Positions 41,566 through 50,404 of a stretch of DNA of 64,000 bases are shown piece after piece (within the stretch, counting starts at the first letter, position 1; each line of letters begins with the position of its first letter). The notes beneath the pieces are model-generated. The model was not told the origin of the DNA. It ran no database searches and saw only the letters and a program-made list of their open reading frames with translations. A program made the position numbers and the translations under genes. Origin of the DNA: JAUYIW01 sp043818555 (GTDB lineage Bacteria; Patescibacteriota; Patescibacteriia; UBA9934); NCBI GenBank assembly GCA_043818555.1, contig JBDRFP010000002.1, positions 41,803-105,802 on the forward strand, given 5' to 3'.

Positions 41566-42807
41566 TTAGTATTCCAGTCCTTCGTACAACGGAAACTTTG
41601 CTGTCATCTCTTTCACTTCTTCGCGAATCGCCGCGAGCCTGCCATTGTCGCCATGATTCACAATCGCCTGGTCAATCCAGTTGGCAATTTGCATCATCTC
41701 AGCCTCTTTCATGCCGCGAGTTGTAAGCGCCGGCGTGCCGAGTCGAATTCCGGAAGGGTCCATTGGCGATCGGGGATCATCTGGAATCATATTTTTGTTC
41801 ACTGTAATTCCTGCTTTATCTAGCGCTGCTTCAGCTTCAGCGCCGCTAACGCCCTTGGGAGTCACATCGATCAGGAGCAGGTGATTATCGGTTCCGCCGA
41901 ACATAAGTCGATAGTTTCGTTTGGCGAGCTCAGCTTCGAGAGTTTTTGCGTTCAGTTTGATCTGCCTGGCATAATCTTTAAACTTAGGCGCGAGCGCTTC
42001 CTTAAATGCAACAGCCTTGGCAGCAATGTTATTTTGATGCGGCCCGCCCTGGAGCCCGGGAAACACAGCCTTGTTCACGGCCTTGGCGTGTTTCTTCTTA
42101 CACATAATCATTCCACCTCGAGGGCCTCGCAAAGTCTTGTGGGTTGTGGTCGTGACGATATCGAATATCGGAACAGGATTGTTCATTTCACTCGCAGCAA
42201 TCAATCCGGCAATATGAGCAATATCAGCCATGGTAAGCGCACCGACCTCATCGGCAATTTGTTGCACGCGCTCATAGTCAATCTCACGCGAGTACGCACT
42301 GTAACCAACCAGGATCAACTTAGGCTTGTGCTCAATTGCCATTTCTCGCAAGTTGTCGTAATCGAGGTTGCCGTCGGAGTCGGTTTTATAACGAACAAAA
42401 TTGTAGATGCTTGCTGACTGAGTTACAGGGTGGCCATGAGTTAAGTGACCGCCGTGGGACAAGTCCATGCCAAGAACAGTGTCGCCAGGTTCAAGCAGAG
42501 CTTCGTAAGCGGCAATATTCGCAGGCGCGCCTGAGAGCGGTTGGACATTCACATGCTCAGCGCCGAATAGTTGTTTCGCGCGCTCGATTGCGAGTGTCTC
42601 AAGTTGGTCAATACACTCGCAGCCGCCATAGTAGCGCCGGCCAGGGTAGCCCTCGGCATATTTATTAGTCGCAATGCTACCGAGCGCCTCGAGCACCGCT
42701 GGAGACACAAAGTTTTCGCTAGGAATCATTTCCAGCCCTTCCCGCTGTCGATTCAGCTCGCAGAGCAATGAACCGGCGATTTGAGGATCAAAATTTCGTA
42801 ATGACAT
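41566..42807 (-). CDS. glyA: Serine hydroxymethyltransferase
   Basis: PLP enzyme: serine + tetrahydrofolate to glycine + methylene-THF. 413 residues. Motifs: IPSENFVSPAVLEALGS, NKYAEGYPGRRYYGGCE, ADIAHIAGLIA, and the PLP lysine in TTTTHKTLRGPRGGMI. Works with FolD (48281-49114) in one-carbon metabolism. A repeat of CGTAGATTCAATCTACG type lies downstream (41500-41560). Confidence 0.97.
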   Translation of the reverse strand: MSLRNFDPQIAGSLLCELNRQREGLEMIPSENFVSPAVLEALGSIATNKYAEGYPGRRYYGGCECIDQLETLAIERAKQLFGAEHVNVQPLSGAPANIAAYEALLEPGDTVLGMDLSHGGHLTHGHPVTQSASIYNFVRYKTDSDGNLDYDNLREMAIEHKPKLILVGYSAYSREIDYERVQQIADEVGALTMADIAHIAGLIAASEMNNPVPIFDIVTTTTHKTLRGPRGGMIMCKKKHAKAVNKAVFPGLQGGPHQNNIAAKAVAFKEALAPKFKDYARQIKLNAKTLEAELAKRNYRLMFGGTDNHLLLIDVTPKGVSGAEAEAALDKAGITVNKNMIPDDPRSPMDPSGIRLGTPALTTRGMKEAEMMQIANWIDQAIVNHGDNGRLAAIREEVKEMTAKFPLYEGLEY

Positions 42808-43100
42808 AATTTTCCGTGGGTAAAAACGCCCGTCGTTATTGAGTTATAAGAGTTGTTGTAATCTCGATTGCATATGCAACTAGAATCGCATACCCAACAT
42901 AACTGGCTTTGTCTATGGATCTCGCGGCATACCATGGGAGACATTAAATTACTTCAGCGCCTCCTAGCATTTTACGCTCTACTGATGTAATGTGCAAAAT
43001 CTGGTACAATTGTAGTAGCTTCGTGAGCCTGCTAGGTTCGTTAGCTGGTTAGGTTTTAGAGCCAAAGCTAGTGAAGCTAGTAAGCTAACGCAGTTAAACT
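42808..43100. other. Divergent intergenic region between glyA and murC
   Basis: No ORF or RNA gene seen. A possible murC -10 (TACAAT near 43005) has no good -35. From 43019 on there are GCTAGGTTCGTTAGC and AGCTAGTGAAGCTAG words, a repeat vocabulary shared with 32740-32765 and the tail of the 24489 gene. No glycine or THF riboswitch could be recognised. Confidence 0.4.
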
Positions 43101-44417
43101 ATGATTCAATCGAAAAATGTACATATTATCGGCATTGGAGGCATTGGGACTTCGGCCGTTGCAAAGTGGTTTTTGCATGCGGGAGCTACAGTTACAGGGT
43201 CTGACTTGCATCCGAGCGATATTATAGATTATCTCAAGCGTCGGGGTGTTGGCATTCAGATCGGCCATGCTGTTGGCAATGTTCCATCTGAGTGTGATCT
43301 GATAATTTACTCTCGCGCAGTGTCTGAGAATAATCCTGAGCGGGTTGTTGCCCGCGACCGCGGGATCACTCAGTTGTCTTATGCTGAATTTTTAGGCCAG
43401 CTTGCAGGCGAGCACAAAACGATCGCTGTGAGTGGAACGAACGGTAAAAGCACCACCACAGCCATGATCGCGCAAATTCTCATCGATGCTGATTATGACC
43501 CTACAATCATCGTCGGTACGAAAGTTCCCGGCTGGGAGGACGGCAATCTCCGAGTCGGAAAAAGCGACTGGTTGGTTGTCGAGGCCTGTGAGCACATGGC
43601 TAGCATGCTCGAAATCAAACCCCAGGTGGCAGTCATTACCAACATTGAAGAGGACCATTTAGATTTTTACCGCGATCTTGATCATATTCGCGAAACCTTT
43701 CAGCAGTGGATTAATCAGGCATTAGGCTCGGTTATTTTAAACGCGCGCGATCCTGAGTCGCAAAAGCTTAAAGCCAGCCACGCTATATTGTTCGATGTTC
43801 AAAATCGTCGGACAGAAGCGGGTAAGCAAGTTTTCGATGTTGCCGGAGTTGAGGTTGCTTTGAAAATTCCTGGTGAGTTTAATGCGGAAAATGCGGCCGC
43901 GGCTTTAACAGTAGCTCGAAATGTTGGCATCGACGATGACACTGCGCTTAAGTCGCTCGCGAGTTTTAAGGGCACGTGGCGCCGGTTTGAGTTGGTTGGA
44001 AAGTGGCACGATGCGGATGTGTACAGCGATTACGCTCATCACCCGAGCGCTGTTGAAGGATCGCTTGAAGCGTTTAATGAGTTTTTTCCAGACCGCCGTG
44101 TTGTAGTGGTTTTCGAGCCACATCAGCACTCGCGCACGCATGAGTTGTTTGATGATTTTGTAGACGCGTTTGATAATGCAGATGCGTTGATAGTTTCTGA
44201 GATTTACGAAGTGGCCGGACGCACCGAGGAGCGTCACGAATCGTCAGCCGACCTTGCCGAGGCAATCAAAGACCGCGGCAAGATTGGAACAGTGCTTTAC
44301 GCTAAAAATCACGACGCTGCTGAGGATCACCTACGCGATATTGTAGAGCCTGGAGATGTGATAGTAATAATGGGAGCGGGAAGTATTGATATGCTCGCTA
44401 GAAGGCTCGCGGCGTAG
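43101..44417 (+). CDS. murC: UDP-N-acetylmuramate--L-alanine ligase
   Basis: Adds L-Ala to UDP-MurNAc (peptidoglycan precursor). 438 residues. Rossmann start VHIIGIGGIGTSAVAKWF, ATP loop IAVSGTNGKSTTTAMI, IEEDHLDFYRDLD, FKGTWRRFELVG, YSDYAHHPSAVEGSLEAF and VVVFEPHQHSRT are in order. The related ligase Mpl is slightly less likely given length and the following murB. First of the plus-strand run murC, four-helix bundle, murB, hpf. Confidence 0.92.
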   Translation: MIQSKNVHIIGIGGIGTSAVAKWFLHAGATVTGSDLHPSDIIDYLKRRGVGIQIGHAVGNVPSECDLIIYSRAVSENNPERVVARDRGITQLSYAEFLGQLAGEHKTIAVSGTNGKSTTTAMIAQILIDADYDPTIIVGTKVPGWEDGNLRVGKSDWLVVEACEHMASMLEIKPQVAVITNIEEDHLDFYRDLDHIRETFQQWINQALGSVILNARDPESQKLKASHAILFDVQNRRTEAGKQVFDVAGVEVALKIPGEFNAENAAAALTVARNVGIDDDTALKSLASFKGTWRRFELVGKWHDADVYSDYAHHPSAVEGSLEAFNEFFPDRRVVVVFEPHQHSRTHELFDDFVDAFDNADALIVSEIYEVAGRTEERHESSADLAEAIKDRGKIGTVLYAKNHDAAEDHLRDIVEPGDVIVIMGAGSIDMLARRLAA

Positions 44418-44458
44418 GTTTCAAAGGTTGCAAAGGTTTCAAGTGTTTCAAGGGTTCT
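44417..44458. repeat. GGTTTCAAAGG array, left arm of four-helix-bundle unit
   Basis: GGTTTCAAAGGTTGCAAAGG and GTTTCAAGTGTTTCAAGG words. Inverted relative to 44851-44890. Confidence 0.65.
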
Positions 44459-44476
44459 GTAAACGTAAGTTCTGAT

Positions 44477-44842
44477 ATGGCAAAAGATGGCAAGCCCTAC
44501 AAAAAGTTATTTGCTTGGCAGGCTGGTTACAAATTCACGATTGATACTTATCGATTCACAGAAGACTTTCCTAAACATGAGCTGTACGGAGTTGTGTCGC
44601 AACTCCGACGTGCCGCAATATCGGTTCTTGCTAATATCGTCGAGGGGCAGGCAAAGCCAACGACGAAAGATTTCTTGCGTTATTTGTACATAGCAAAGGC
44701 TTCTTTGGCAGAGTGTGAATTCTTTCTCGAGCTCTCAAAAGATCTTGGATATTTGAACGAAGAAACCTATTCAACATTAGAATCATCACGAGGCCAGACA
44801 AGCTTCCTGCTCAATCGCCTAATTGGATCGCTGACTAGCTAG
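44477..44842 (+). CDS. Four-helix-bundle protein (S23/23S rRNA intervening-sequence family)
   Basis: 121 residues, full family length. YKKLFAWQAGYKFTIDTYRFTEDFPKHELYGVVSQLRRAAISVLANIVEGQAK, then FLRYLYIAKASLAECEFFLELSKDL. These proteins are known from rRNA intervening sequences and many CPR genomes; the molecular role is unknown. Inserted between murC and murB and bracketed by inverted TTTCAAAGG arrays on both sides, so gene plus arms look like a discrete unit. Confidence 0.9.
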   Translation: MAKDGKPYKKLFAWQAGYKFTIDTYRFTEDFPKHELYGVVSQLRRAAISVLANIVEGQAKPTTKDFLRYLYIAKASLAECEFFLELSKDLGYLNEETYSTLESSRGQTSFLLNRLIGSLTS

Positions 44843-44850
44843 TCATTCGA

Positions 44851-44890
44851 TCCTTTGAAACCTTTGCCACCCTTGAAACCTTTGAAACTT
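44851..44890. repeat. CCTTTGAAACC array, right arm of four-helix-bundle unit
   Basis: CCTTTGAAACCTTTGCC and CCTTGAAACCTTTGAAAC words, reverse complement of the left arm, ending 9 bases before the murB start. Confidence 0.65.
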
Positions 44891-44899
44891 TCACGACAT

Positions 44900-45865
44900 A
44901 TGCAAGACATTACCGACAATCTAAAACAGATCTTCGCCGACCGTCTCAAACAAGACGAGCCGCTTTCTAAGCACCTCAATTTCAGAATCGGTGGGCCGGC
45001 AAAATGGTTTGTTGAAGTTTTAACACTTGAAGAAATACAGCATGCATTAAAAATCGCGCACGATGCCGAGGTGCCGACTTTTGTTCTTGGCGGCGGATCA
45101 AACATACTTGCGAGTGATAATGGTTTCGACGGACTTGTCATAAAGATAGCTATGCGCGAGATTTCAGTAGTCGACGATCGTGTAGTGGCCGATGCCGGCG
45201 CTATTACTTCGCTTGTGGCTCGCGCGTCTGCCGATGCCGGGCTTGCCGGATTCACCTGGGCCGTGAGTTTGCCCGGAACGATTGGCGGAGCTGTGCGAGG
45301 AAATGCGGGATGCTTTGCAGGCGAAATGCGAGACGCGGTCGAAAAGGTTGAGGTATGGCAAAAAGGCAAGATCGTTGAATTAACAAATGATGATCTTCAA
45401 TTTGGTTATCGCGAATCAGCAATCAAGCACTCGGACGATATTGTGCTCAAAGTTACGCTTAAACTTGAGGCCGGTAATCCCGATGATCTCAAACGCGAGC
45501 TTACCGACGCGCTCGAGAATCGAAAATCATCTCAACCACAAGGCGCCAGTTCAGCAGGATGTATTTTTAAGAATTTTGATTTTACCCAAGAGGCTCAAAT
45601 CGATCAGCTGCGCCAGCAAGTAGCTATTCCGGAACAGATGATGCAGGGCAAGCGAGTTTCTGCCGGCTGGATAATTGATCAGCTTGGCTTAAAAGGCGAG
45701 CGCGTCGGCGACGCATCAATCAGTACTGAGCATGGTAATTTCATCGTAAACCACGGAAACGCTACATCGGCCGATGTAAAGTCACTAATCGACAAAATAA
45801 AAACCGAGGCTCTAAATCGCTTCGGCATTGAATTAACCGAGGAGGTTCAATATCTGGGGCTGTAG
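44900..45865 (+). CDS. murB: UDP-N-acetylenolpyruvoylglucosamine reductase
   Basis: NADPH/FAD-dependent reduction that yields UDP-MurNAc. 321 residues from ATG 44900 (MQDITDNLKQIFADRL); the upstream in-frame codons are the TTTCAAAGG array. FAD motifs: FRIGGPAKWFVEV, VLGGGSNILASD, SLPGTIGGAVRGNAGCFAGEM; then SSAGCIFKNF, SAGWIIDQLGLKGERVGDA and HGNFIVNHGNATSADV. Type I MurB. Follows murC as expected. Confidence 0.96.
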   Translation: MQDITDNLKQIFADRLKQDEPLSKHLNFRIGGPAKWFVEVLTLEEIQHALKIAHDAEVPTFVLGGGSNILASDNGFDGLVIKIAMREISVVDDRVVADAGAITSLVARASADAGLAGFTWAVSLPGTIGGAVRGNAGCFAGEMRDAVEKVEVWQKGKIVELTNDDLQFGYRESAIKHSDDIVLKVTLKLEAGNPDDLKRELTDALENRKSSQPQGASSAGCIFKNFDFTQEAQIDQLRQQVAIPEQMMQGKRVSAGWIIDQLGLKGERVGDASISTEHGNFIVNHGNATSADVKSLIDKIKTEALNRFGIELTEEVQYLGL

Positions 45866-45869
45866 CGAA

Positions 45870-45966
45870 GGTTTCAAATGTTTCAAAGGTTTCAAGAGTT
45901 TCAAGGGTTCAGCATACGCATTTCGAACCTTTGCAACCTTTGTCGACCTTTGCAACCTTTGAAACT
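45870..45966. repeat. TTTCAAAGG array with inverted second half
   Basis: GTTTCAAATGTTTCAAAGG words left, CCTTTGCAACCTTTGTCG words right, complementary halves. It lies between murB and hpf, and an in-frame reading through it would give a false N-terminal extension of hpf. Confidence 0.6.
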
Positions 45967-45985
45967 AATTCGTAATTTTAAACTT

Positions 45986-46348
45986 ATGAGACTCGCAAAA
46001 ATCCAAGCATCCAACATTGAACTTTCAAAGCCGATTGAGGATTATGTGGAGGAAAAACTAAAAGCCGTTGCCAAGCTCACAGAAAAATTTGAGCCGTGCG
46101 ATATTCGAGTAGAAGTGGGAAAAACTACTAATGGGCAGTTGAAAGGTGATATTTGGCAATGTGAATTGAATTTGACTATCCCGGGTGTAATGCTCCGGAG
46201 TCAGGCGATTAAAGATGATTTGTACGCGGCGATTGACGAGGCCGTTGGCGAACTTCGCAGGCAGGTGAAAAATTATAAAGAAAAGTTACAAGACGCCGAT
46301 CGTGTGAAAATGGATACAGAAGTTTTTGAGTATGAGGAGGAGTATTAG
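45986..46348 (+). CDS. hpf: Ribosome hibernation-promoting factor (short form)
   Basis: 120 residues from ATG 45986 (MRLAKIQASNIELSKPIEDYVEEKL). HPF/YfiA fold: KLKAVAKLTEKF, IRVEVGKTTNGQLKGDIWQCELNLTIPGVMLRSQAIKDDLYAAIDEAVGELRRQVKNYKEKL. Binds the 30S decoding centre and stalls idle ribosomes. It lacks the C-terminal dimerisation domain of long HPF. Confidence 0.92.
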   Translation: MRLAKIQASNIELSKPIEDYVEEKLKAVAKLTEKFEPCDIRVEVGKTTNGQLKGDIWQCELNLTIPGVMLRSQAIKDDLYAAIDEAVGELRRQVKNYKEKLQDADRVKMDTEVFEYEEEY

Positions 46349-46467
46349 CGGACGGCTCAGTAAGTAGTTAGTAGTAAGTAGTTAAAGAGCGGGTTTATAG
46401 CTCGCTCTTTTGTTTCAATAACCCAAAACCTAATACCCAAAACCTAAAACCTAAACAAAACAAATAA

Positions 46468-46510
46468 CCCCCGGACGATCTGGATTTAGAATCCATGATC
46501 GAACCGGGGG
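46468..46510 (-). terminator. Terminator of the 46537-48039 gene
   Basis: CCCCCGG (46468-46474) with CCGGGGG (46504-46510) and inner arms TGGATT / AATCCA, then TTATTTGTTTTG on the minus strand. Confidence 0.7.
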
Positions 46511-46536
46511 CCAGTGTAGCCACCGCGTGAGCGGGG

Positions 46537-48039
46537 CTACACTGAAGGAGCGGGGAAAGCCTCGCTGACCGCTCTGCAGACCAACTGATAGATCTGCGTC
46601 ACAGTCAGCTTGGTGGGCACTTCTTCGTGGGTCGTGGACCCGTTCAGGAGATGCCCTCCGCTCTTGAAGTAGAACCAGTGAGGCGTGCCGGGCAGGTTAC
46701 CGCCATTTTCCATGGTGTTCTCGAGCTGCTCCAGAACGGGCTCCACGCCGCCGTTGTTGATGCCCTGGTGGAGCGCCAACTCGGCCTTCACCACTTCGCG
46801 AGCGAGTGGGCGGAGCAGAGCATCCTGCACGTCGTCGGCGAGCATAAAGATGACGTTCCCTCTGGAGTTCATCTGCACATGGACCTTGGCGCCCATTGTG
46901 GTACGCGTCCGAGCCCATGCGTCAGGGCTGTCCGAGTTTCCAAAGGCGACCTTGATGCCTCCGATGTTCTCGAACCGGAACCGCTCGAGCTCCTCGTCCA
47001 TGCCCTGATTGAACGCCTGTCCTGCGAGATGATACGCGTCGAACACGTTCTTCACCTCGGCCCAGATGTCGCCGGGCTTCATCTCGCCGTGCGTGTTGAG
47101 CGCGTCGATGACGTTCGGGAACTCCAGGTATTCCATCTTCTCGGGCTCCTGCTCGAAGCGACGGAAGATTCCCAGAAGCTGCTTGAGGTGACGCATCTTG
47201 CCCACCTTCAGCGCCTTGGCCACCTCATCTACGGTGACTTCCGGTCCGAACTGCCCACCGGCGATGCCGATGAACAATACGTCATCTTTGCCCCCGAGCC
47301 ACCCCAAGTCCTTTTCACAGGTCACGGCGTGGATTTCTGGACGCTGCCTTCCGTAGAAAGCGCGCTGTCCGTACTCGAGCACCATCCAGAGCTTCATGAG
47401 CTCGCTGAGCGGTGCGAACACCGGAATGGCGATGTGCCGTAGCACAGGCCTCTGCTTGGCGTTGGCGCTGGGCTTGATGTGCTTCTCCAGCGGCTCGATG
47501 GCCAGCTTCGGAGGAGCGCCCTTGGGGGAATCGCCACGCTCACGGCTCACCATGGCGTAAATCCACTCCTTGGCAAATCCCAGAGTCCGTACCGCGTGCA
47601 TTGGATGCGCTGCATCCTCAGCATGCTTGTGCACGGTCTTCAAGATGTTGGCCACCGAGAAGTGTGGCTGCCCACCTTCCGTGTCGGCGCGCAGAACTTC
47701 GGCCAGCAGCTTCTGGAGCTCGGGCTTGTCTGCGACGCCCAGGTCCTCGGCTACCAACTTGGTGCAGCACGTATTCTCGGCACGAACACCATCCGGGTCG
47801 TACTCGTTGTAGCTCCGCGCGCCCTGTCCCATCCCGAACTGGACGGCATTGGACCGAGCGTCGACCCGATTGCGCAGGTCAGCGTCGCCCTTCATGGTCT
47901 CCAGCTTGGGGTTGCGAAGGAAGTACTTCGACGCGCCATTCCATCCGAACAGCACGATCGCGACGATTTCGTCGAGATGCGGCGCCTGATGAGTCACGAC
48001 GAAGTCCACTGCAGGCTTACGGTTTTTGATCAGGGACAT
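46537..48039 (-). CDS. Large cassette protein, possibly MYG1/DHH-like
   Basis: 500 residues. The N terminus VVTHQAPHLDEIVAIVLFG resembles the first motif of MYG1/UPF0160 (TH-x-x-x-FH-x-DE) metal-dependent hydrolases. The C terminus has PHWFYFKSGGHLLNGSTTHEE, loosely like the DHHA1-type GGH motif. The middle is unrecognised. AAGGAGGGCATA precedes ATG 48039. It has its own promoter and terminator and is the most GC-rich gene in the window. It is opposite in strand to hpf and folD. Function inferred only weakly. Confidence 0.6.
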   Translation of the reverse strand: MSLIKNRKPAVDFVVTHQAPHLDEIVAIVLFGWNGASKYFLRNPKLETMKGDADLRNRVDARSNAVQFGMGQGARSYNEYDPDGVRAENTCCTKLVAEDLGVADKPELQKLLAEVLRADTEGGQPHFSVANILKTVHKHAEDAAHPMHAVRTLGFAKEWIYAMVSRERGDSPKGAPPKLAIEPLEKHIKPSANAKQRPVLRHIAIPVFAPLSELMKLWMVLEYGQRAFYGRQRPEIHAVTCEKDLGWLGGKDDVLFIGIAGGQFGPEVTVDEVAKALKVGKMRHLKQLLGIFRRFEQEPEKMEYLEFPNVIDALNTHGEMKPGDIWAEVKNVFDAYHLAGQAFNQGMDEELERFRFENIGGIKVAFGNSDSPDAWARTRTTMGAKVHVQMNSRGNVIFMLADDVQDALLRPLAREVVKAELALHQGINNGGVEPVLEQLENTMENGGNLPGTPHWFYFKSGGHLLNGSTTHEEVPTKLTVTQIYQLVCRAVSEAFPAPSV

Positions 48040-48104
48040 TATGCCCTCCTTGTCCTAGGTTTTTGGGTTGATTGTTGATTGAGAAAGGACGAAAATAACG
48101 GCTA

Positions 48105-48133
48105 ATAGTAGCACAAAAAACCGCTTTTGTCAA
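48105..48133 (-). promoter_or_regulatory. Promoter of the 46537-48039 gene
   Basis: Minus strand TTGACA (48128-48133), 17-base spacer ending TTGTGC (extended -10), TACTAT (48105-48110). Confidence 0.7.
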
Positions 48134-48231
48134 GTTGAGGCTGACTGCGGAATCGTTACAGAACTACAGAAATTACCGAATTACAGAAAAAACGACCAAA
48201 GTTTGCCAAGTTTTGAATGTAGAGATAGCCC

Positions 48232-48260
48232 TTGATTTATTTGCTAAAATAGCTAATAAT
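48232..48260 (+). promoter_or_regulatory. Probable folD promoter
   Basis: TTGATT (48232-48237), 16-17 bases, TAATAAT (48254-48260), about 21 bases before the GTG start. Confidence 0.45.
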
Positions 48261-48280
48261 ACCGGCGTAAACAAAAAATT

Positions 48281-49114
48281 GTGACAGAGCACCTAAAAGG
48301 CAAAATCCTGGCCGAAAGCATCCGCGACTCGGCCAAATCAAAAATCGCCAAACTTGACCACCCACCGGGATTGGCGGTTATTTTAGTTGGTGAAAATCAA
48401 GCTTCTAGCCTCTACGTTGGTCTTAAGGAAAAAGCTGCAAAAGATGTTGGGATCTATTTTGAAAAATTTGAATTTCCATCTGATGTGGACGAGTATGAGC
48501 TTCTTGGCAAGATCGACGAACTTAATAAGCGCGACGACATCAACGGTATTTTAGTGCAGCTCCCGCTTCCGGGTCAGGATGAAGACAGAATGGTTTCCGC
48601 AATTGATCCTCTCAAAGATGTGGACGGATTCCATCCAAAGAATCGAAAAAAACTCGGTGCCGGTGAGCCTTCGCTTGCCCCTCCGGTGGCGTTGGCGATC
48701 ATGAAACTAATCCAGGCATCGCACCAGCCCCTTAAAGGAAAGAAGGCGGTGGTGATTGGTAACAGCCATGTATTTGCCGTGCCTGTAATGCAAATTATGC
48801 AAGAGAATGGGATTGCGACTGCTTTTCTGCCACGCGACGAATCTGCGCTTGCGGCAAAGTCGCGCGCTGCTGATATTATTGTTGTGGCAGTAGGCCAGGC
48901 TGACTTTTTGACTGCTGACATGGTAAAAGACGGCGCGGTTATTATTGATGTTGGAACAAACAAAAAAGACGGCGCTTCTGTCGGCGATGTTTCAGCTGAA
49001 GCTACCGAGAAGGCTGCATTTGTGAGTCCTGTTCCGGGCGGAGTTGGACCGTTGACTGTTGCTTATTTGTTGATGAATGTATTGAAAGCGGCACAGATGC
49101 AGGATCAAAAATAG
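48281..49114 (+). CDS. folD: Bifunctional methylenetetrahydrofolate dehydrogenase / cyclohydrolase
   Basis: Interconverts 5,10-methylene-THF and 10-formyl-THF. 277 residues from GTG 48281. Catalytic lysine segment SLYVGLKEKAAKDVGI, GILVQLPLPGQ, DVDGFHPKN, NAD(P) region GKKAVVIGNSHVFAVPVM and C-terminal PVPGGVGPLTVAYLLMN. The usual GRS in VIGRS is GNS here. Partner of GlyA. Confidence 0.95.
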   Translation: MTEHLKGKILAESIRDSAKSKIAKLDHPPGLAVILVGENQASSLYVGLKEKAAKDVGIYFEKFEFPSDVDEYELLGKIDELNKRDDINGILVQLPLPGQDEDRMVSAIDPLKDVDGFHPKNRKKLGAGEPSLAPPVALAIMKLIQASHQPLKGKKAVVIGNSHVFAVPVMQIMQENGIATAFLPRDESALAAKSRAADIIVVAVGQADFLTADMVKDGAVIIDVGTNKKDGASVGDVSAEATEKAAFVSPVPGGVGPLTVAYLLMNVLKAAQMQDQK

Positions 49115-49138
49115 GTCTTATAGATTCTATGCGACCTA

Positions 49139-50278
49139 TTACGCGCCCGCGACGGTAAGCACTGCGCCGAGCAAAAATACGCCGCCGGTCACATACAAAA
49201 TCCACCCCGGAATTGGCAAACATCTTTTCGAAATAGAAGGATGTTTTTTTGCTTTTAAATACAAATACACTGCGAGCACGCCAATTAAACCGCCAAGCAA
49301 GCCACCGGTGAAACTGATGACGCCAATGAAACTTCGCGCGCCAAGCAGGAAGATTACAAACGGCACTAGAATTGCAACCAGCCAGCTCAAATAAAATCGA
49401 CGCTTGAAATCGTAAATCATCGTATCCATAACAGATACTCCCAAAATCAGGAAGCTTGTAAACACAGAAAAGAGACCGATTAAAGATCCAAGCACAATGG
49501 CCCAATCACCAATGTATGACCCAAGTCCAAGGATTGCTTCTTCAGAAGTGTTCGAGCCGGTGACTGCCACGACTATGCCCGAGAATGCCAAATACACAAT
49601 TGCTACCGTTGAGATGCCGATTATGATGCTTCGGCGGAGCATTGGCTTGTACCTGCCCAGTACATGCGCCATTTCCGGCACTGCGGCAAGTCCGCCAAAT
49701 GCAAAAAGTACAACGCCGAACGGCAGGAACCAGTTTGTGGGCTCTATGGTTTTCAAATTTGAAACATCAACATACGGAGCCGAGCCTACCATAATCAAAA
49801 ACAGCATTATGAGCAGAGCTAGCACAAAGACCACTTCTAATCTTGAAATAAACCCCAGCCCCCCAATCAATAGCAGCGACGATATTGCAAAGAATACCAA
49901 CTGATAAATCATTAATTCACCGCCGACTATTGGTGAGATAAGCGCGTGCAGGAATGTGCCGCCGATTATGATGTAGGCGACCATTGCGCCCCATACTGCG
50001 CCGAACATAATGAGCGTTGCAAACCACGACCAGCCGCGTCCCATGTAGCGTCGGACAATGCCGGTGAAGCGCGCGTGGCCGGAGGTGTTCATTATTATGT
50101 CGCCGTAGGTGATGAGGATTACGGCGTTTACGAGCGCGAGCACGATTAGGTGGATTAGCGCGATGCCAAATCCGGCTTGAGCAAACACGAACGGCAAACC
50201 AAAAATGCCAACTCCAATTACAGAGCCGACAAGTGGCTGCACACTGCGCCAAAAGATTCTGTTTTTCGACTCGGCCAT
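49139..50278 (-). CDS. Amino-acid permease (aromatic amino-acid/HAAAP-like)
   Basis: 379 residues from ATG 50278 (MAESKNRIFWRSVQP). About 11 membrane helices. The first has VGSVIGVGIFGLPFVFAQAG, the unwound-helix G-x-G-I-F-G-L-P motif of APC-superfamily amino-acid transporters. FAFGGLAAVPEMAH matches the helix-6 discontinuity. Likely a proton- or sodium-coupled uptake system, fitting a host-dependent cell with few amino-acid pathways. Converges with folD; an AGGTCTTATAG repeat lies between. Confidence 0.82.
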   Translation of the reverse strand: MAESKNRIFWRSVQPLVGSVIGVGIFGLPFVFAQAGFGIALIHLIVLALVNAVILITYGDIIMNTSGHARFTGIVRRYMGRGWSWFATLIMFGAVWGAMVAYIIIGGTFLHALISPIVGGELMIYQLVFFAISSLLLIGGLGFISRLEVVFVLALLIMLFLIMVGSAPYVDVSNLKTIEPTNWFLPFGVVLFAFGGLAAVPEMAHVLGRYKPMLRRSIIIGISTVAIVYLAFSGIVVAVTGSNTSEEAILGLGSYIGDWAIVLGSLIGLFSVFTSFLILGVSVMDTMIYDFKRRFYLSWLVAILVPFVIFLLGARSFIGVISFTGGLLGGLIGVLAVYLYLKAKKHPSISKRCLPIPGWILYVTGGVFLLGAVLTVAGA

Positions 50279-50316
50279 GGGCGTATTATAGCATAGTTCC
50301 CTGGTCGTTCCTCCGA

Positions 50317-50404
50317 TAACCACCCCCTACCCCTCCTTCAAAAGGAGGGGAGAACAAATTCGTTCCCCCCTTTTTCAAGGGGGGATCAAGGGGGGGTTAC
50401 TCGC
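50317..50404. repeat. G-tract palindrome pair without a gene
   Basis: Left palindrome (TAACCACCCCCTACCCC..., 50317-50350) and right palindrome (CCCCCCTTTTTCAAGGGGGG plus GGTTACTCGC, 50364-50404), 14 bases apart. These are the same two arms that flank DUF559 at 12081-12521, but here the GTTACT ends point outward. Confidence 0.75.

Noticed and set aside
42808..43100. Glycine or THF riboswitch upstream of glyA
   Set aside because: No recognisable aptamer core; only short repeats and AT-rich sequence.
45878..45985. Upstream extension of hpf (MFQRFQEFQGF...)
   Set aside because: Encoded by a TTTCAAAGG repeat array; the HPF domain begins at ATG 45986.
46627..47442. 271-codon plus-strand ORF
   Set aside because: Antisense to the 46537 cassette gene; histidine/valine/leucine-rich shadow composition.
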